64,000 nt of DNA from Cladopsammia gracilis. Lineage: Eukaryota > Cnidaria > Anthozoa > Scleractinia > Dendrophylliidae. A model generated the notes under the pieces. It made no database searches and was not told the origin of the DNA. It saw nothing but the letters and a program-made list of their open reading frames with translations. Positions 40,860 to 52,860 of the stretch are shown one piece after another. The DNA lies in the NCBI GenBank assembly GCA_022457155.1, contig JAJGOT010000241.1, positions 1,049,501-1,113,500 on the forward strand, read 5' to 3'. The position numbers and the translations under genes are program-made. The stretch's first letter is position 1, and every line of letters begins with the position of its first letter.

Positions 40860-42575
40860 TTATCATCAGTCTGTGTGGCGATTGTTCGGTCTGTGTGACC
40901 ACAAAACCTTCAATTTTCAGTCTGTGTGATTATTTTTCAGTCTGTGTGACTATTATTCACTCTGTGTGACTACAAACTTTCAATTTTCAGTCTGTGTGAC
41001 TATTATTCAGTCTGTGTGACTACAAAACGTTTCATTTTCAGTCTGTGTGACTATTATTCAGTCTCTGTGACTACAAAACGTTCAATTTCAGTCTGTGTGA
41101 CTATTATTCAGCCTGTGTGACTACAAAACGTTCAATTTTCAGTCCGTGTGACTATTTTTTAGTCTGTGTGACTACAAAACTTTTCATTTTCAGTCTGTGT
41201 GACTATTATTCAGTCTGTGTGACTACAAAACGTTCAATTTCAGTCTGTGTGACTATTATTCAGTCTGTGTGACTACAAAACGTTCAATTTTCAGTCTGTG
41301 TGACTATTTTTCAGTCTGTGTGACTACAAAACTTTTCATTTTCAGTCTGTGTGACTATTATTCAGTCTGTGTGACTACAAAACGTTCAATTTCAGTCTGT
41401 GTGACTATTATTCAGATTGTGTCACTACAAAACGTTCAATTTTCAGTCTGTGTGACTATTTGTCTGTCTGTGTGACTACAAAACTTTTCATTCAGTCTGT
41501 GTGACTATTATTCAGTCTGTGTGACTACAAAACGTTCAATTTCAGTCTGTGTGACTATTATTCAGTCTGTGTGACTACAAAACGTTCAGTTTTCAGTCTG
41601 TGTGACTATTTTTCAGTCTGTGTGACTACAAAACTTTTCATTTTCAGTCTGTGTGACTATTATTCAGTCTGTGTGACTACAAAACGTTCAATTTCAGTCT
41701 ATGTGACTATTATTCAGTCTGTGTGACTACAAAACGTTCAATTTTCAGTCTGTGTGACTATTATTCAGTCTGTGTGTCTACTAAACTTTCAATTTCAGTC
41801 TGTGTGACTATTATTCAGTCTGTGTGACTACAAAACGTTCAATTTTCAGTCTGTGTGACTATTTTTCAGTCTGTGTGACTATTTTTCAGTCTGTGTGACT
41901 ACAAACTTTCAATTTTCAGTCTGTGTGACTATTTTTCAGTCTGTGTGACTACAAAACTTTTCATTTTCAGTCTGTGTGACTATTATTCAGTCTGTGTGAC
42001 TACAAAACTTTTCATTTTCAGTCTGTGTGACTATTATTCAGTCTGTGTGACTACAAAACGTTCAATTTCAGTCTGTGTGACTATTATTCAGTCTGTGTGA
42101 CTACAAAACGTTCAATTTTCAGTCTGTGTGACTATTTTTCAGTCTGTGTGACTACAAAACTTTCAATTTTCAGTCTATGTGACTATTTTTCAGTCTGTGT
42201 GACTACAAGACTTTCAATTTTCAGTGTGTGACTATTATTCAGCCTGTGTGACTACAAAACGTTCAATTTTCAGTCTGTGTGACTATTATTCAGTCTGTGT
42301 GTCTACTAAACTTTCAGTTTTCAGTCTGTGTGACTACAAAACTTTTCATTTTCAGTCTGTGTGACTATTATTCAGTCTGTGCGGCTACAAAACTTGCAAA
42401 TTTTTAGTCTGTGTGTCTATTATTCAGTCTGTGTGACTACAAAACTTTCAATTTTCAATCTGTGTGTGACTATTTAGTCTGTGTGACTACAAAACTTGCA
42501 AGTTTTCAGTCTGTGTGTGACTATTATTTAGTTTGTGTGACTACAAAACTTTAAATTTTCAGTCTGTGTGTGACT
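40860..42575. repeat. 1.7-kb minisatellite, CAGTCTGTGTGACTA units
   Basis: Dozens of units CAGTCTGTGTGACTA alternating with TTATT and CAAAACGTTCAATTT spacers, forming a higher-order repeat of about 50 bases. Divergence rises toward the right end. Non-coding; the open frames in it are repeat artefacts. Confidence 0.95.
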
Positions 42576-42686
42576 ACTATTCTCACTGGTGCCATCACGC
42601 ACAAACACTCCCAAATCCGCTAGGATTCAATTGTTTCTACACCCGTGCATCCGTGAACCAGTAGGGGGTGGTGTTATGCATATATT

Positions 42687-44936
42687 GAGATATGATATAA
42701 TACAATACATTACAATACAATACAACCTACATACATACATACGTACATAAAAAAAAGAAAGGAAAAAAATACGTAAAATCATTTCTGCTTTGACTCCATA
42801 GGTAAGGAGTTTGACATAAAAAAAATAATAATAATAATTATAATAATAATGATAATAATAATATTTTTTATTGTATATATTTTTTAACTCTAGTCTCACT
42901 AGTTGGAGCACAGGTCACGCCTATGCGCCCTGTGTTCCTTTTAACTGTATAGCATACAGATAGTTTTTACTGCTTATAAAAATAAATAAATAAAATAAAA
43001 GATTAAAAAAAAATAGAAAGTTATAGTTATTACAGTAAGGAATTATAGATACAAATACTGAAAAAAAATTACTGAAGTAATTCTACGAAAAGTTTCCATT
43101 TTTCAAGGTGCAGGTTCATTTTGTTTTTTTGTTTAGCTAGAAATTCTTCTATTTTAACAACTTTTTTAAGGTTTGCAAGAAATATATTGAAATTTGGAGC
43201 TATATTCTTTCGACGGCAAAGAAAAATAGTTTGTTTAGCTATAAGAATAACGTGATTAAGAGACATGAAATGTTCATTAATATCCAACAAGCCAAACATA
43301 ATATTGGTTTGAGTGGTCAAATCAATAGCGGTATGAATATTACGATGCTCCAACCAGCAAGAAATTTCTTGCCAAAAACACTTTGAAAAATTGCACAAAA
43401 TAAATAAGTGTTCAGGGGTTTCATCTTCCTTGCCACAGAAGGTGCACAAAGGTGAATCGGCTAACCCAAACTTATATAATTTTGTATTAGTAAATATTAT
43501 TCTATTTAAAAGCTTATACTGAAAATCTCTTGTGTAAGTATCTAACGCAACTTGGAAAGGCAGGCTGTAAATTTTGTTCCAATCAAGTTCACATCCAGAA
43601 AACATTTCATTAAATCTGATCTGAGCAGTTGGCGTTTCTCGTATATCGGATACAAGTTCATCGTAAATTTTTTTGGTATTAATTTCAGTTAGTGTTAATC
43701 GTTTTGATTGAAGTAGCAACGTAAAATTCGTAGAAACAAAGGGGGTTCTGGTTAGAGTCGTCACAGTTCTCAGAATTTGCTTCCATTTTAGAGGTAAAGC
43801 ATCTATTAACCCGCACCACAATAGAAAGCTTTTTGATGTAAACCTCTGGCCTGAAGATCAAACCATGTTAAAAAGGTTCCTCCGGGTTTAACCATATCAG
43901 AAATTCTATGAATGCCTAAATCAATCATATCAGAAATAAAGAATGACTTTTTGTTTACAAGAATATTTCTGTTGTTCCAGATTATTTCATTTAAGAGGTC
44001 TTCTTCTTTTTCAGATGTTTGCGTATTAAGTTTAGCCCACAAAGTTAGACATTCGCGATAAAAAGGGCTAAGAGCAACAGGAAGAACTTTTAAATCGAAA
44101 TTGCAATTCAAAAGACACGGGCCACCAACAGGCTTTAAGATTGTATCTAAAACAAGTTTCCAATCAGCAGCATAGTCAGGGTCAGCATACCGCTTAAAAA
44201 AAGATATCTTTTGTGCTTCAATTAGGGATTCCAAATGCAACATTTTCAAACCTCCGTTTTCAATATTATTAATCAGTGCTCGTCTTTTCACTTTGTCCTT
44301 ACCTTTCCATATAAAATCATATATGATCGTATTTGCACTTTTTATTATTTCTTTTGGAAAAGAGATTTGGGAAGCACGATAGAGAAGTTTTGAAATTGCG
44401 AATGTTTTTACAATTTGTATTCTGCCCAAAATAGTTAAATTTCTCCATTTCCATAAATTTAATTTCTTTTTTAAAGATTCTAAAATTGACTCAAAGTTTA
44501 ATCTGAGAGCTTCTTTCGCATTGTAGGAGAAAAAGATACCTAAAATCTTAATTGAGTTGCATAAATCAAAATTAATGTTCCAGTTTGTCGAAGGCGAGCC
44601 AATAGAAATAGCTTCTAACTTGCTTCTATTTAATTTGAGGCCAGAACAGATTCCAAAATCATCCAACATTATAAAAAGATTGTCAATAGACTCTTTATCT
44701 AGTAAAAAAGTTGTCATATCGTCAGCGAAAGCTGTTAATTTAACTTCTTGACCGTCACGAAGTTTGATGCCTCTAATGTTTTCACTGCTTCTTATATTTA
44801 TGGCTAGTATCTCAAGTGCTATAATAATAATGTACGTATGTATGTATGTAGGTTGTATTGTATTGTAATGTATTGTATTATATCATATCTCATTAAAAAA
44901 ATTTTCAAATTAAAAAAAAAAAATTTAAAAAAAAAA
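42687..44936 (-). mobile_element. 5'-truncated LINE in head-to-head inverted form
   Basis: Flanked by a 14-bp duplication GTTATGCATATATT. Its two ends carry the same 62-bp 3'-end sequence (GAGATATGATATAATACAAT...) in inverted orientation: 42687-42748 on the minus strand and 44831-44893 on the plus strand. The plus-strand copy is followed by an A-rich tail (about 44894-44936). So a long minus-strand fragment and a short plus-strand 3' end are joined, as in twin priming. Confidence 0.75.
43069..44823 (-). pseudogene. LINE ORF2 C-terminal part (reverse transcriptase to zinc knuckle), Tx1/L1-like
   Basis: Reading leftward: the frame enters at the end of the RT palm (LTAFADDMT, the FADD catalytic box), then the thumb region (GLKLNRSKLEAISIG, KLNLWKWRNLTILGRIQIVK) and a C-terminal domain with CTFCGKEDETPEHLFILC, a Cys/His motif of L1/Tx1-type LINEs. 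The N-terminal endonuclease and most of the RT are missing. A single-base frameshift lies at about 43806-43821, where the two open frames (43806-44717 and 43069-43821) overlap. Not functional. Confidence 0.85.
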
Positions 44937-45031
44937 GTTATGCATATATTAGGTGGTTTTGCATAAATAGGCCGTCGTTATCCGGTTTATTCCTCTCTTC
45001 GTTCTAACGGCCGCCAGACGTCCGCTTGGCG

Positions 45032-47121
45032 CCCCTCCCTCCTCCCCGCAGCGATGACTAGACGTGTTCTTTCATTTTTGAGCTCCCGCTCCCTTTCGCC
45101 TCCGGGCTCGCTTCTTCCCATAACTCATTCTAGCTTGGGGTGTTTGGGAGTGGGGGCTCCAGTGGGAATATATTACTATGACAATGAAACCTAGAGGCTA
45201 CATAGTATGTCCAAAACTGTCTCCTTTGCTGTCCGCACAATGAAGCGATGACGTCATATGACGTAGTTATTAGGTAATTAGTTATGAGGCCGCCATCTTG
45301 GATCCGCCATCTTGGATTTCTGAATTTTTATAAAACCTCTTAAAAACCGTCCAAATTGACGCAAAATTAATCAAAACCAATAAATAAACGCTAAATGAAG
45401 TAAACATACAAAAGTTATACCAATAAACATTGTTTTTTTCATTCAAAGGTATAAATATGCAAATTTCCAAAAACATGGCTGTCAAAATCTTGTTGCCATG
45501 GAAACGTCAAGTCACGTGATCAAAAAATTGTCATATGAAATTGTTGCCAGATAAATTTTAGGAAAAGTCACAGAGTTTGATGGCGTTTGAATACATATTA
45601 AAGAAGTTATGAATGTTGAAAGTGAGCGCGGGCACTTTGTGCCCCCCCCCCCCCCAAGGCCGAATAGGGTTAAGAGTAACATTCCGTTACAGTATGGGTG
45701 GGGCATTTGAAACAGAATGCTCAGTTCTAGTGTTCTAAGATTGCGAAGCAGCCGTTCTTTTTTCTTCGAAAGCGCGCAGGGGAGGTTCGAAGCGCTGATG
45801 CTCGCAAAGGCAGGCGTGGAGCGCCAACTCTCGCGATCAACGATTTTTAACGCCTTTTCGCAGTCTTGCTTCTCCGTATCCACACTCACTCGAAACTTTA
45901 TCAGCCCCATGCATCCGTCTTTGCTGCTTCGGTTTTTTGGTGGACTCGCGCACAATTACGCGTTCCCTGCATTCCATTGTTTTTTTTTTTCCAGAATGCA
46001 CCTTCTAACCAGGAGAGTCAAGGTCCTCTCTTTTGAAATGATACGTGAGTCATCTTACATATATAAACTGCTCTGTTCTCGTTTCTTTAGATTTCAAAAC
46101 AACCGGGTATTTTTTCTCCAAAGCTCGCGCAAAAGGTGTGAAGCGAAACATATGCTTTTGCTGTGCGCGGGCGCGAGGAGTGAGCAACGACCGCGGAGCG
46201 CAAGTCACGTGAGGGCGGGGGGAAACTTGCACTGCAGGTTACCTCTCCCCAGTCTCGTTCTCTTGTTCAGAATAAAATAAAAAAGTTCCTCCCCTCCCCT
46301 TAATTTCTTCGCTAAATAAGGGGAGGGGAGGGGGCCGCTTCCCTAGATCCGCCATAGAACTTACTTCGACTTAGTTGTAACTACTTTCTTCACAACTAAC
46401 GTCTTTAGCTTTAATGATTATGGACGGAATTTCAAGCTGAAAAAAAAGTTGCATATGTCCTCAAGCATCTGTACAGAGAAATTTGCAAGCTTAGAGCAAG
46501 CAACTAATTCACACATATTATACGTATCATATCGTGATCGGGAGTTGGATGGTCATCTCTTCCATGAGAATCTAAAGCCTGGGGTGTTTCCGTGTCTTCC
46601 GTGTGATCATTAACAGTTTCTGTTCAACACCGGCCTGTTCTGGTTTTGTAGCATATGAAGTCATTGACTAATCAAAAAGCACCAAGTTTCGCACTCTAGA
46701 GCATAGGCGTGACTTCCAACTTCAAGGTGATGCTGGGTTTTTCTTCTAGAGAATTTTTTTTTCTGCTCGAGAATTGGCGATTACTTATTGAACTTAGTAA
46801 ATTCTTCAATTTCCAGACATTTTCTTGTTTTCAGCTAAATTTGCTGCTGTCTAAAAATACTTACTAGGTTCACTTAGTTTGACACCGACACTGGATTAAT
46901 CAACTATTAGTCCCAAATGGTTCTGAAGTAAAGCATGACATGAATCTGAAGTAAGGCTGGCAGAAAGCACCCCCCCCCCCCCCCCCACTCCCCCTACTCC
47001 CTCTCCAGTATTATCGAGCCAGTAATTCACGAGCGCCGAAAATAGTCTCACGAACCACAGGCAACCCAAACACACAGTAAGATTAATGACAAGTATCAAT
47101 TAAGAGAAAAAGAAAACATCA
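45032..47121. other. Host intergenic sequence, nothing recognised
   Basis: Contains poly-C tracts (about 45640-45656, 46971-46986) and GCCGCCATCTTGGAT-type repeats (45288-45317). Open frames are motif-free. Confidence 0.5.
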
Positions 47122-47251
47122 GGGGCCAGTTGCATAAAACTTAACGTCGGACGTAACTGCTAACGTCTGACGTTAAAATAGTAACTTTAACTGGGCTGAA
47201 CATCTGACGTTAGCTGTTACGTCTGGCGTTAAGTTTTATGCAACTGACCCC
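47122..47251. mobile_element. 130-bp palindromic MITE
   Basis: GGGGCCAGTTGCATAAAACT at the left is nearly the exact reverse complement of AGTTTTATGCAACTGACCCC at the right. AACGTCGGACGTAA-type repeats lie inside. No coding capacity. Confidence 0.85.
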
Positions 47252-48228
47252 AGTTGCGGTGTGTAACGTTTGACAAATGTTTGCATTACTAGTTGCATTG
47301 TACAAGTTAATATCTTTTGGGAGCATCGAGGTGGATATTAGACTGATTTTTTCTTTCTCGCATAATGTTTCATGAAGATCTAGATAGTGTGTTATCGTAC
47401 TGATGGAAAGGAAATAAAATCAAAGGCTCCGGCCTTGCGAGCCAAGTCGTGAATATGAAACAACCATCGGACCTTTTCCTACCCTACACAATGTAGGTCC
47501 TTTTAGATCGTGCATATTATGACGACTTCACTTATGTCAGTTGCAGATCCACGTACCAATATCTTTTATCAAAGAAGGACCTCTAAAACCTTCGTGTGTA
47601 GCTAGTAAACACGAAGGTATGTGTTCACTAGCGAAAATGAAAATTACGAGACAAACATACCTTTTCCTTCATTATTAATGTCAGATATCCTTGCCAAACA
47701 ATAATAACAAGTAAAAGAACCCCAACGTTTTCCAAACCGACGTTTCAGCTCATCGAGCATTCGTAAACACAACAGCCGTAATGGCGGACTTGGTTTACTC
47801 CCATTTCAGACTCCATGTATGCTATTACCGAAGTGTAACATATCCACAATTTAATATAAATTTAATATAAAGTTTACGATGAGCGAGTGACTTTTCTCCG
47901 GTAATCGCAATAAGTCGTATTCACGACTTAAAAAAAGAAAAACAATACGAAAAAAAGGACAGAAATAGCTAAATACCACAGTGGTCTTAATCAGGTAAAA
48001 AGTTGATATACTTTGCGTTTCATGATCACACATTTCGCCCTACGCCCTACCCCACACAAATAACTGTTGTCACGATCACGGCCTCAAATGGCCCGACATA
48101 TTCGTACATTTAACCATTGTCGAAGCAGTGATAAGATTTATCTGTCCGTTTACTTCAAACCGAGGAACACTCGACAAATGATATAGCCTTTAAATAAGAT
48201 GCCATGATGCAGAAATGTGTCGAAAGTT
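47252..48228. other. Host intergenic sequence, nothing recognised
   Basis: Only a short inverted pair ACCTTCGTGT/AACACGAAGGT near 47589-47618 is visible. Confidence 0.45.
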
Positions 48229-48772
48229 TAAAGTGACCCTGTGATCAAATTTTTGATTTTCATTTTTTTACATTTTCGTGTACTATTAGACTTTCTTACT
48301 CATCTTGCCAAATTTTAATCCATTGCGAACAACAGAAGTCATTTAATTTTTACATTTATTTTCGAGAATTTACGGCCGCCAATAATCAGCCTTGTTCCAA
48401 GGCTTGGTTGCGAATGGGAGAAAGTGACGTCAAAGACTCAAACATACCTCACGGGTTCAGCATAGAAAATTGCACGAAGAACAAGTCCAAAGTTTTTGTT
48501 GCTTTTCGCGTGTTTTTCAATACTTAATGTTATTATAATTTCAACCCGTGAGATATGTTTGAGTCTTTGACGTCACTTTCTCCCATTCGCAACCAAGCCT
48601 TGTAACAAGGTTGATTAATGGCGGCGGTAAATTCTCGGAAATAAATGTTAAAATAAAATGACTTCTGATGTTCGTAATGAATTGAAATTTGGCAAGATGA
48701 GTAAGAAAGCCTAATTGTACACCAAAATGTCAAAAAAATGAAAATCGAAAATTTGATCTCAGGGGCACGTTA
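48229..48772. mobile_element. Foldback element with about 220-bp arms
   Basis: The left arm from 48229 (GTGATCAAATTTTTGATTTT ... CATACCTCACGGGTT) and the right arm to 48772 (AACCCGTGAGATATG ... GAAAATCGAAAATTTGATC) are imperfect reverse complements. About 80 bases separate them. Non-autonomous, no ORF. Confidence 0.8.
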
Positions 48773-49971
48773 ACAGAGATTTGCATGTGACCTCTTACAC
48801 CGGCAGTTCGCGGCCGGTGTGCATCGGACCTTCTTACCAAGACTAAAATACTAAGAACGAAGAAGGGATTTATACACTTAAATGGTCACTACAGCTGTCT
48901 TTTACCGAAAATGCGGTAAGCAAACTGCATTTTAACCATCGGACAGCTAAATGTTCAATAACATAATATTTTGCAACTCTATTGAAAAATAGTTTATTTT
49001 TCGCATTTTCCGATACATTTGAATTTTTAGTAAAATCCAAGACGATGGCCAAGATGGCGGCCATTTTGGATGACGTCGCAGAATTATAACCCATTTTATT
49101 TACCTTATCTTGTCGAGCGCATCACATGCTATCTATTAAGGGTTAAGACATGGAATGGGTTCCGCGACGGTTTAGTACTACTTTTAGGTAAATAGTAATT
49201 GTTACAGTAATTGTTTATATCTCCAAAAAATAAATCCAACATGAATAAAGGGGGTAATGGCCGTGCTGGGAGGTGTTGTGGGTGGGAGTGGGCGGGTGTG
49301 TGAGTATTCGACAATTTATAGCAAAGTAAAAAGAAATTAGAAATCAGTAATTATACAAGGTGTGGGCGAACAAAATACTAACACTTCAAGGAATGAGAAT
49401 ACGAACAAGGCAAATGAATAATTTGTCACTTAGCAAGTCTTTTTTAAGGATTAAATCATTGTGTCCAAAGTTTGAAGCCTGAAGTATAAAGTTGCGCGTG
49501 TGCTGCTTTACATTTTCTATTTTCCCGTGGTCCTGTTCAGTTATAGGTCACAAACTTGATTTGTCATAGTGTGATAGCAAACATAATTGATGCACTCGAC
49601 TTCATCATCACCGGGTCGTTCTTTTTTTTGCTACGTTTTGACGTCATCAGGGATCTATAACCAAACAGACGCACGCCGAAATGTAGTTTATTTGTTAATA
49701 ATTACTATTGAAATGTTTAACTTACAGCACCACCAGCTGCGCATTATGTTTAAAGACTCCTGGAGGTAATTGTTTTAGCTGGTTGTTATTTAAGTACCTG
49801 AATAAACGAAATGACACACAGCTTTAGCTTTAAGATGAATCATTGTTTTTCTTATAATTTGAAAAAGTATTAGACACCAGCCTAAATACAGCTATTTACC
49901 GGATTTATTCATAGGACTTTTCAACTTTGTTACGGCTCTTCAGGGGTCCTACATTTAGTAAAGGCGTATAG
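48773..49971. other. Host intergenic sequence
   Basis: No gene recognised. From about 49880 it carries a dispersed repeat (GCCTAAATACAGCTATTTAC ... GGCTCTTCAGGGGTCCTAC) whose other copy is at 55803-55990. Confidence 0.5.
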
Positions 49972-50159
49972 GCCATTTCCGAGTTGCCTTTAGCCTCTCT
50001 ATCAAAGCGAGGCTAGGTGCGAAACCTTTCATATGAAAATGAGTTTTCATTCACATGCAAATAAAACTTATTTGCATGTGAATGAAACTCATTTTCATAT
50101 GAATGGTTTCGCACCTAGCCTCGCTTTGATAGAGAGGCTAAAGGCAACTCGGAAATGGC
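49972..50159. mobile_element. 188-bp near-perfect palindrome (foldback MITE)
   Basis: GCCATTTCCGAGTTGCCTTT at the left mirrors AAAGGCAACTCGGAAATGGC at the right, with pairing across both arms to a centre at about 50066. It interrupts a dispersed repeat, whose uninterrupted copy at 55803-55990 gives the empty site. Confidence 0.85.
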
Positions 50160-51400
50160 GTATTGCACAAGGGGTAAATAAGATGGCTAACACATTGAAT
50201 GTGGCGTGATTAGCAAAGTGGATTAAGAGGCAGTCCGCATAATATTCGACCACTCAAATTCGATTGCAATTTCCATTCCCTTCAAAAATTCTACACAACA
50301 CATGGTTTACACATAATAAAAATTCAGTTCTTTTGTTTCTATAACTAAAAAGACGTGAGATTTTGAACCGCGAATGTCATTGCCACTGGAGACCCTAACT
50401 GATCGACCTTTCATCACTTCAAAATTGACCCATTTTCGGATCCTTGCTGCAATTAGCGTATATTTATTTAAAAAAGTCAGATTTATACCAGGAAGAGATG
50501 CATGCTCTAATTTTACCAAAGTAGTCAAAGCGACATACACCATGGCTGCAAATTGATCGCAAAATAAAAACTCAGACTGACGAAAGTCATTCGTATGTGC
50601 ACGAAGTGGGAAAAGTGGAACATCATAACACGTCTTGTGTTTTCTACAACTAAAACTAGAACTAGAACTAGTTGCAACAATTCTGAACAATCTCCTGTTT
50701 TTCAACACTTGCGGTAAGTGATGAAAAAAACATGAAAAATGCATGGCAAAGATTAAAAGTTCACCTTTCACCGGTCCAGTCCTTCTCTCAACTAGGAAAC
50801 AATGCTCATACATGCACGAAGCACAGTGGAGTGAGGTTCGGAGAAGGACACACTTTGACGACGCTGAGAGGGGGTAGCCTCCACATCCCAACCCTCCTCT
50901 TACTTTAACACTCAAGAGTGCAACTTACCATCAAAATATCCCCTAATTTGCCACCTATTTTGATCATATCATGCTAGACTGCCAGCGTGTTCGTGCCAAA
51001 ATTTAAATTATCCCCCTGTCACTGAACTTATTGTGAGGTTCACTAACATAAAAGCAAAAAAAGGTAGCAAAGTGAAAAATAAAAGTTTGAATAATAAGGC
51101 ACGTAAGATCAAATCCAAACGAATGAGTCAAGAGTCCTTAGTGAGCTTTGACCGTTGTAACTCTCAGGGCAAACTTCGCCAATAAATATGTTGAAATAAA
51201 AGAAAGGGTCCTTACAAGCCACGTAAACATTGCTTGCCTTTAAACTGTATGTAAAATTTCCTCGCGCATACGCCTCACGTTGAAAATCTCTTTTGCCACA
51301 ACGTACACTTACAAAATTCATTAATAATTCATGAGCAAGTAAGCAAATCCAAACATGTAATTTAAGTCACATGGATACCACTGTAAACTCAATACAAATT
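50160..51400. other. Host intergenic sequence
   Basis: Repeat continuation to about 50250, then no recognised gene. 50868-51005 matches the repeat at 39675-39795. Confidence 0.5.
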
Positions 51401-51494
51401 CAGCAGGAGCGTTATTTTCAGCAAGAATAGTGGATCGATCGTTAAATGTTAGCTCTCTCCAAATCACATTTCTTTTTGAAATTATCTAAAAAAA

Positions 51495-52010
51495 ATGAAG
51501 AAAAACAGTAGACTACAACGCCGCCGACCAAGTCGGATCGTATTTAATTTCAACCATATTGACCCGGCACTTGAAGAGGAAAAAGTAAATCAATTGAAAG
51601 AGTTTCACAGGTATTACCACAAACGTTTTTGGTGTTATAAGAGAGCATTCAAACACTTTAAGAAAATGAATCTTATGTTGACTTTGGGTTCCACGGGACT
51701 TGTTGTTGTTGGGACTATTACAGGAGGAGTTACACTCAATCCAATTGTTTTGTGGGTTATAAGTGGTGCTGGGTTGGGTTTGAAGACTTTCCAGGAAGTG
51801 AAGAATTATAAAAAGAAAATTGAAAAATGTGAAACCGCTTTCACAACATATGAAAAAGTTCTGTCTGATCTGAGGGCATGTTTGAGAGGTGCTCGATTTG
51901 ACTCGCAGAAATTCATCGATGAAATGAAAATAAGGGATGAGGTGGTTATTGATCTGTGTGTTAATATTGAAAAATATGAAAAAGCATATTCTAGAGATTT
52001 TAGCGAATAG
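51495..52010 (+). CDS. Intact homologue of the 13473-13967 membrane-type protein, 171 aa
   Basis: ATG at 51495, basic start (KKNSRLQRRRPSR), then FNFNHIDPALEEEKVNQLKE, YYHKRFWCYKRA, FKKMNLMLTLGSTGLVVVGT, a TLNPIVL hydrophobic segment with VISGAGLGLKT, and TAFTTYEKVLSDLRACLRG. The match to the intact element's protein runs end to end without a gap in the core. It has no stop or frameshift, although the neighbouring PolB and SSB-like genes are broken several times. It could be retained by chance or under selection in the host. Function unknown. Confidence 0.8.
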   Translation: MKKNSRLQRRRPSRIVFNFNHIDPALEEEKVNQLKEFHRYYHKRFWCYKRAFKHFKKMNLMLTLGSTGLVVVGTITGGVTLNPIVLWVISGAGLGLKTFQEVKNYKKKIEKCETAFTTYEKVLSDLRACLRGARFDSQKFIDEMKIRDEVVIDLCVNIEKYEKAYSRDFSE

Positions 52011-52026
52011 TTATATAACAAATATG

Positions 52027-52403
52027 TTATATAACTTTCTGGGAAACGTTTAAAGAACAACTTGAATTAATTAAACGTCTGCAGTCTCCACAGCACCAAG
52101 GTACTTCATACTCCGTCTCTTCATACTCATCAAAATAACTTTGGGGTTTAAGTATTTCTTTCACAAGCACTTCTCTTGCTACAATAGAAATGGAGTTAAT
52201 ATTACCGAGAAATACTTGACGCAGTTTAACTATGATACAACCATCAAAAGGTACACCGATTATTTCATGGGGGTCAATCTTAGTTTTAGATTTCTCACCA
52301 ACTTTTATATTGAAAAGGCAATTAATTTTTTTTGACCTGCTTTCTTTATTTCGGGATCAGCTAACTGCATCTTTCGGACATCATAATTTACTTTGATTAT
52401 CAT
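52027..52403 (-). pseudogene. Broken SSB-like gene of the older element
   Basis: ATG at 52401-52403. The frame stops after about 32 codons, then resumes in another frame (break near 52326) with EIIGVPFDGCIIVKLRQVFL and REVLVKE, matching the core of the 17503-18123 product, plus an acidic EYEETEYE tail and extra CCGDC residues. Confidence 0.65.
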
Positions 52404-52492
52404 TTTATATTAAGATATAAAAAAATAAAATATTTTTAAATTATATAAGATTCCAATATTATTTATTTCCATTTTTTCCTCAAAACTCTGTC

Positions 52493-52860
52493 ATTCCTTA
52501 TAGGGGTGTATAAAAGTTACAAATATAAAATAAAAAATATATATATTTAAAATAATTTATAAAAAAAAATATTTTTATATTTGTAACTTATATCTTCCAT
52601 CTATATTCCTTATAGGGGTGTATAAAAGTTACAAATATAATTAAATTAAATTTAAATTAATTTAAAAAATATTTTATAAATTATTTTTTTTAATTAATTA
52701 TATTTGTAACTTTTATCTTCCAGCTATATTCCTCATAGGGGTGTATAAAAGTTACAAATATAATTAAATTAAATTTAAATTAATTTAAAAAATAATTTAT
52801 AAAATTAATTTTTAAATTAATTATATTTGTAACTTTTATCTTCCAGCTATATTCCTTACA
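52493..52860. repeat. Three tandem AT-rich hairpin units
   Basis: Three units of about 118 bases, each beginning TTCCTTATAGGGGTGTATAA (or CTCATAGG variant), then AAGTTACAAATATAATTAAA, an AT-rich centre and the complementary ATTATATTTGTAAC. Each unit folds into a long hairpin. The array begins where the PolB homology stops, after the IFDENL segment. Confidence 0.85.

Larger units (their letters stand above)
42580..45031 (+). repeat. LTR-like direct repeat, right copy, split by LINE insertion
   Basis: Matches 40201-40388. It is interrupted after GTTATGCATATATT (42673-42686), which recurs at 44937-44950 as a 14-bp target-site duplication, and resumes AGGTGGTTTTGCATAAATAG. Confidence 0.7.

Noticed and set aside
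40860..42575. CRISPR-like regular repeats
   Set aside because: Animal DNA; spacers are themselves repeated (TTATT, CAAAACGTTCAATTT), so this is a minisatellite.
45717..46280. 187-codon forward frame
   Set aside because: Composition is low-complexity host sequence, with a frame also open on the other strand; no motif.
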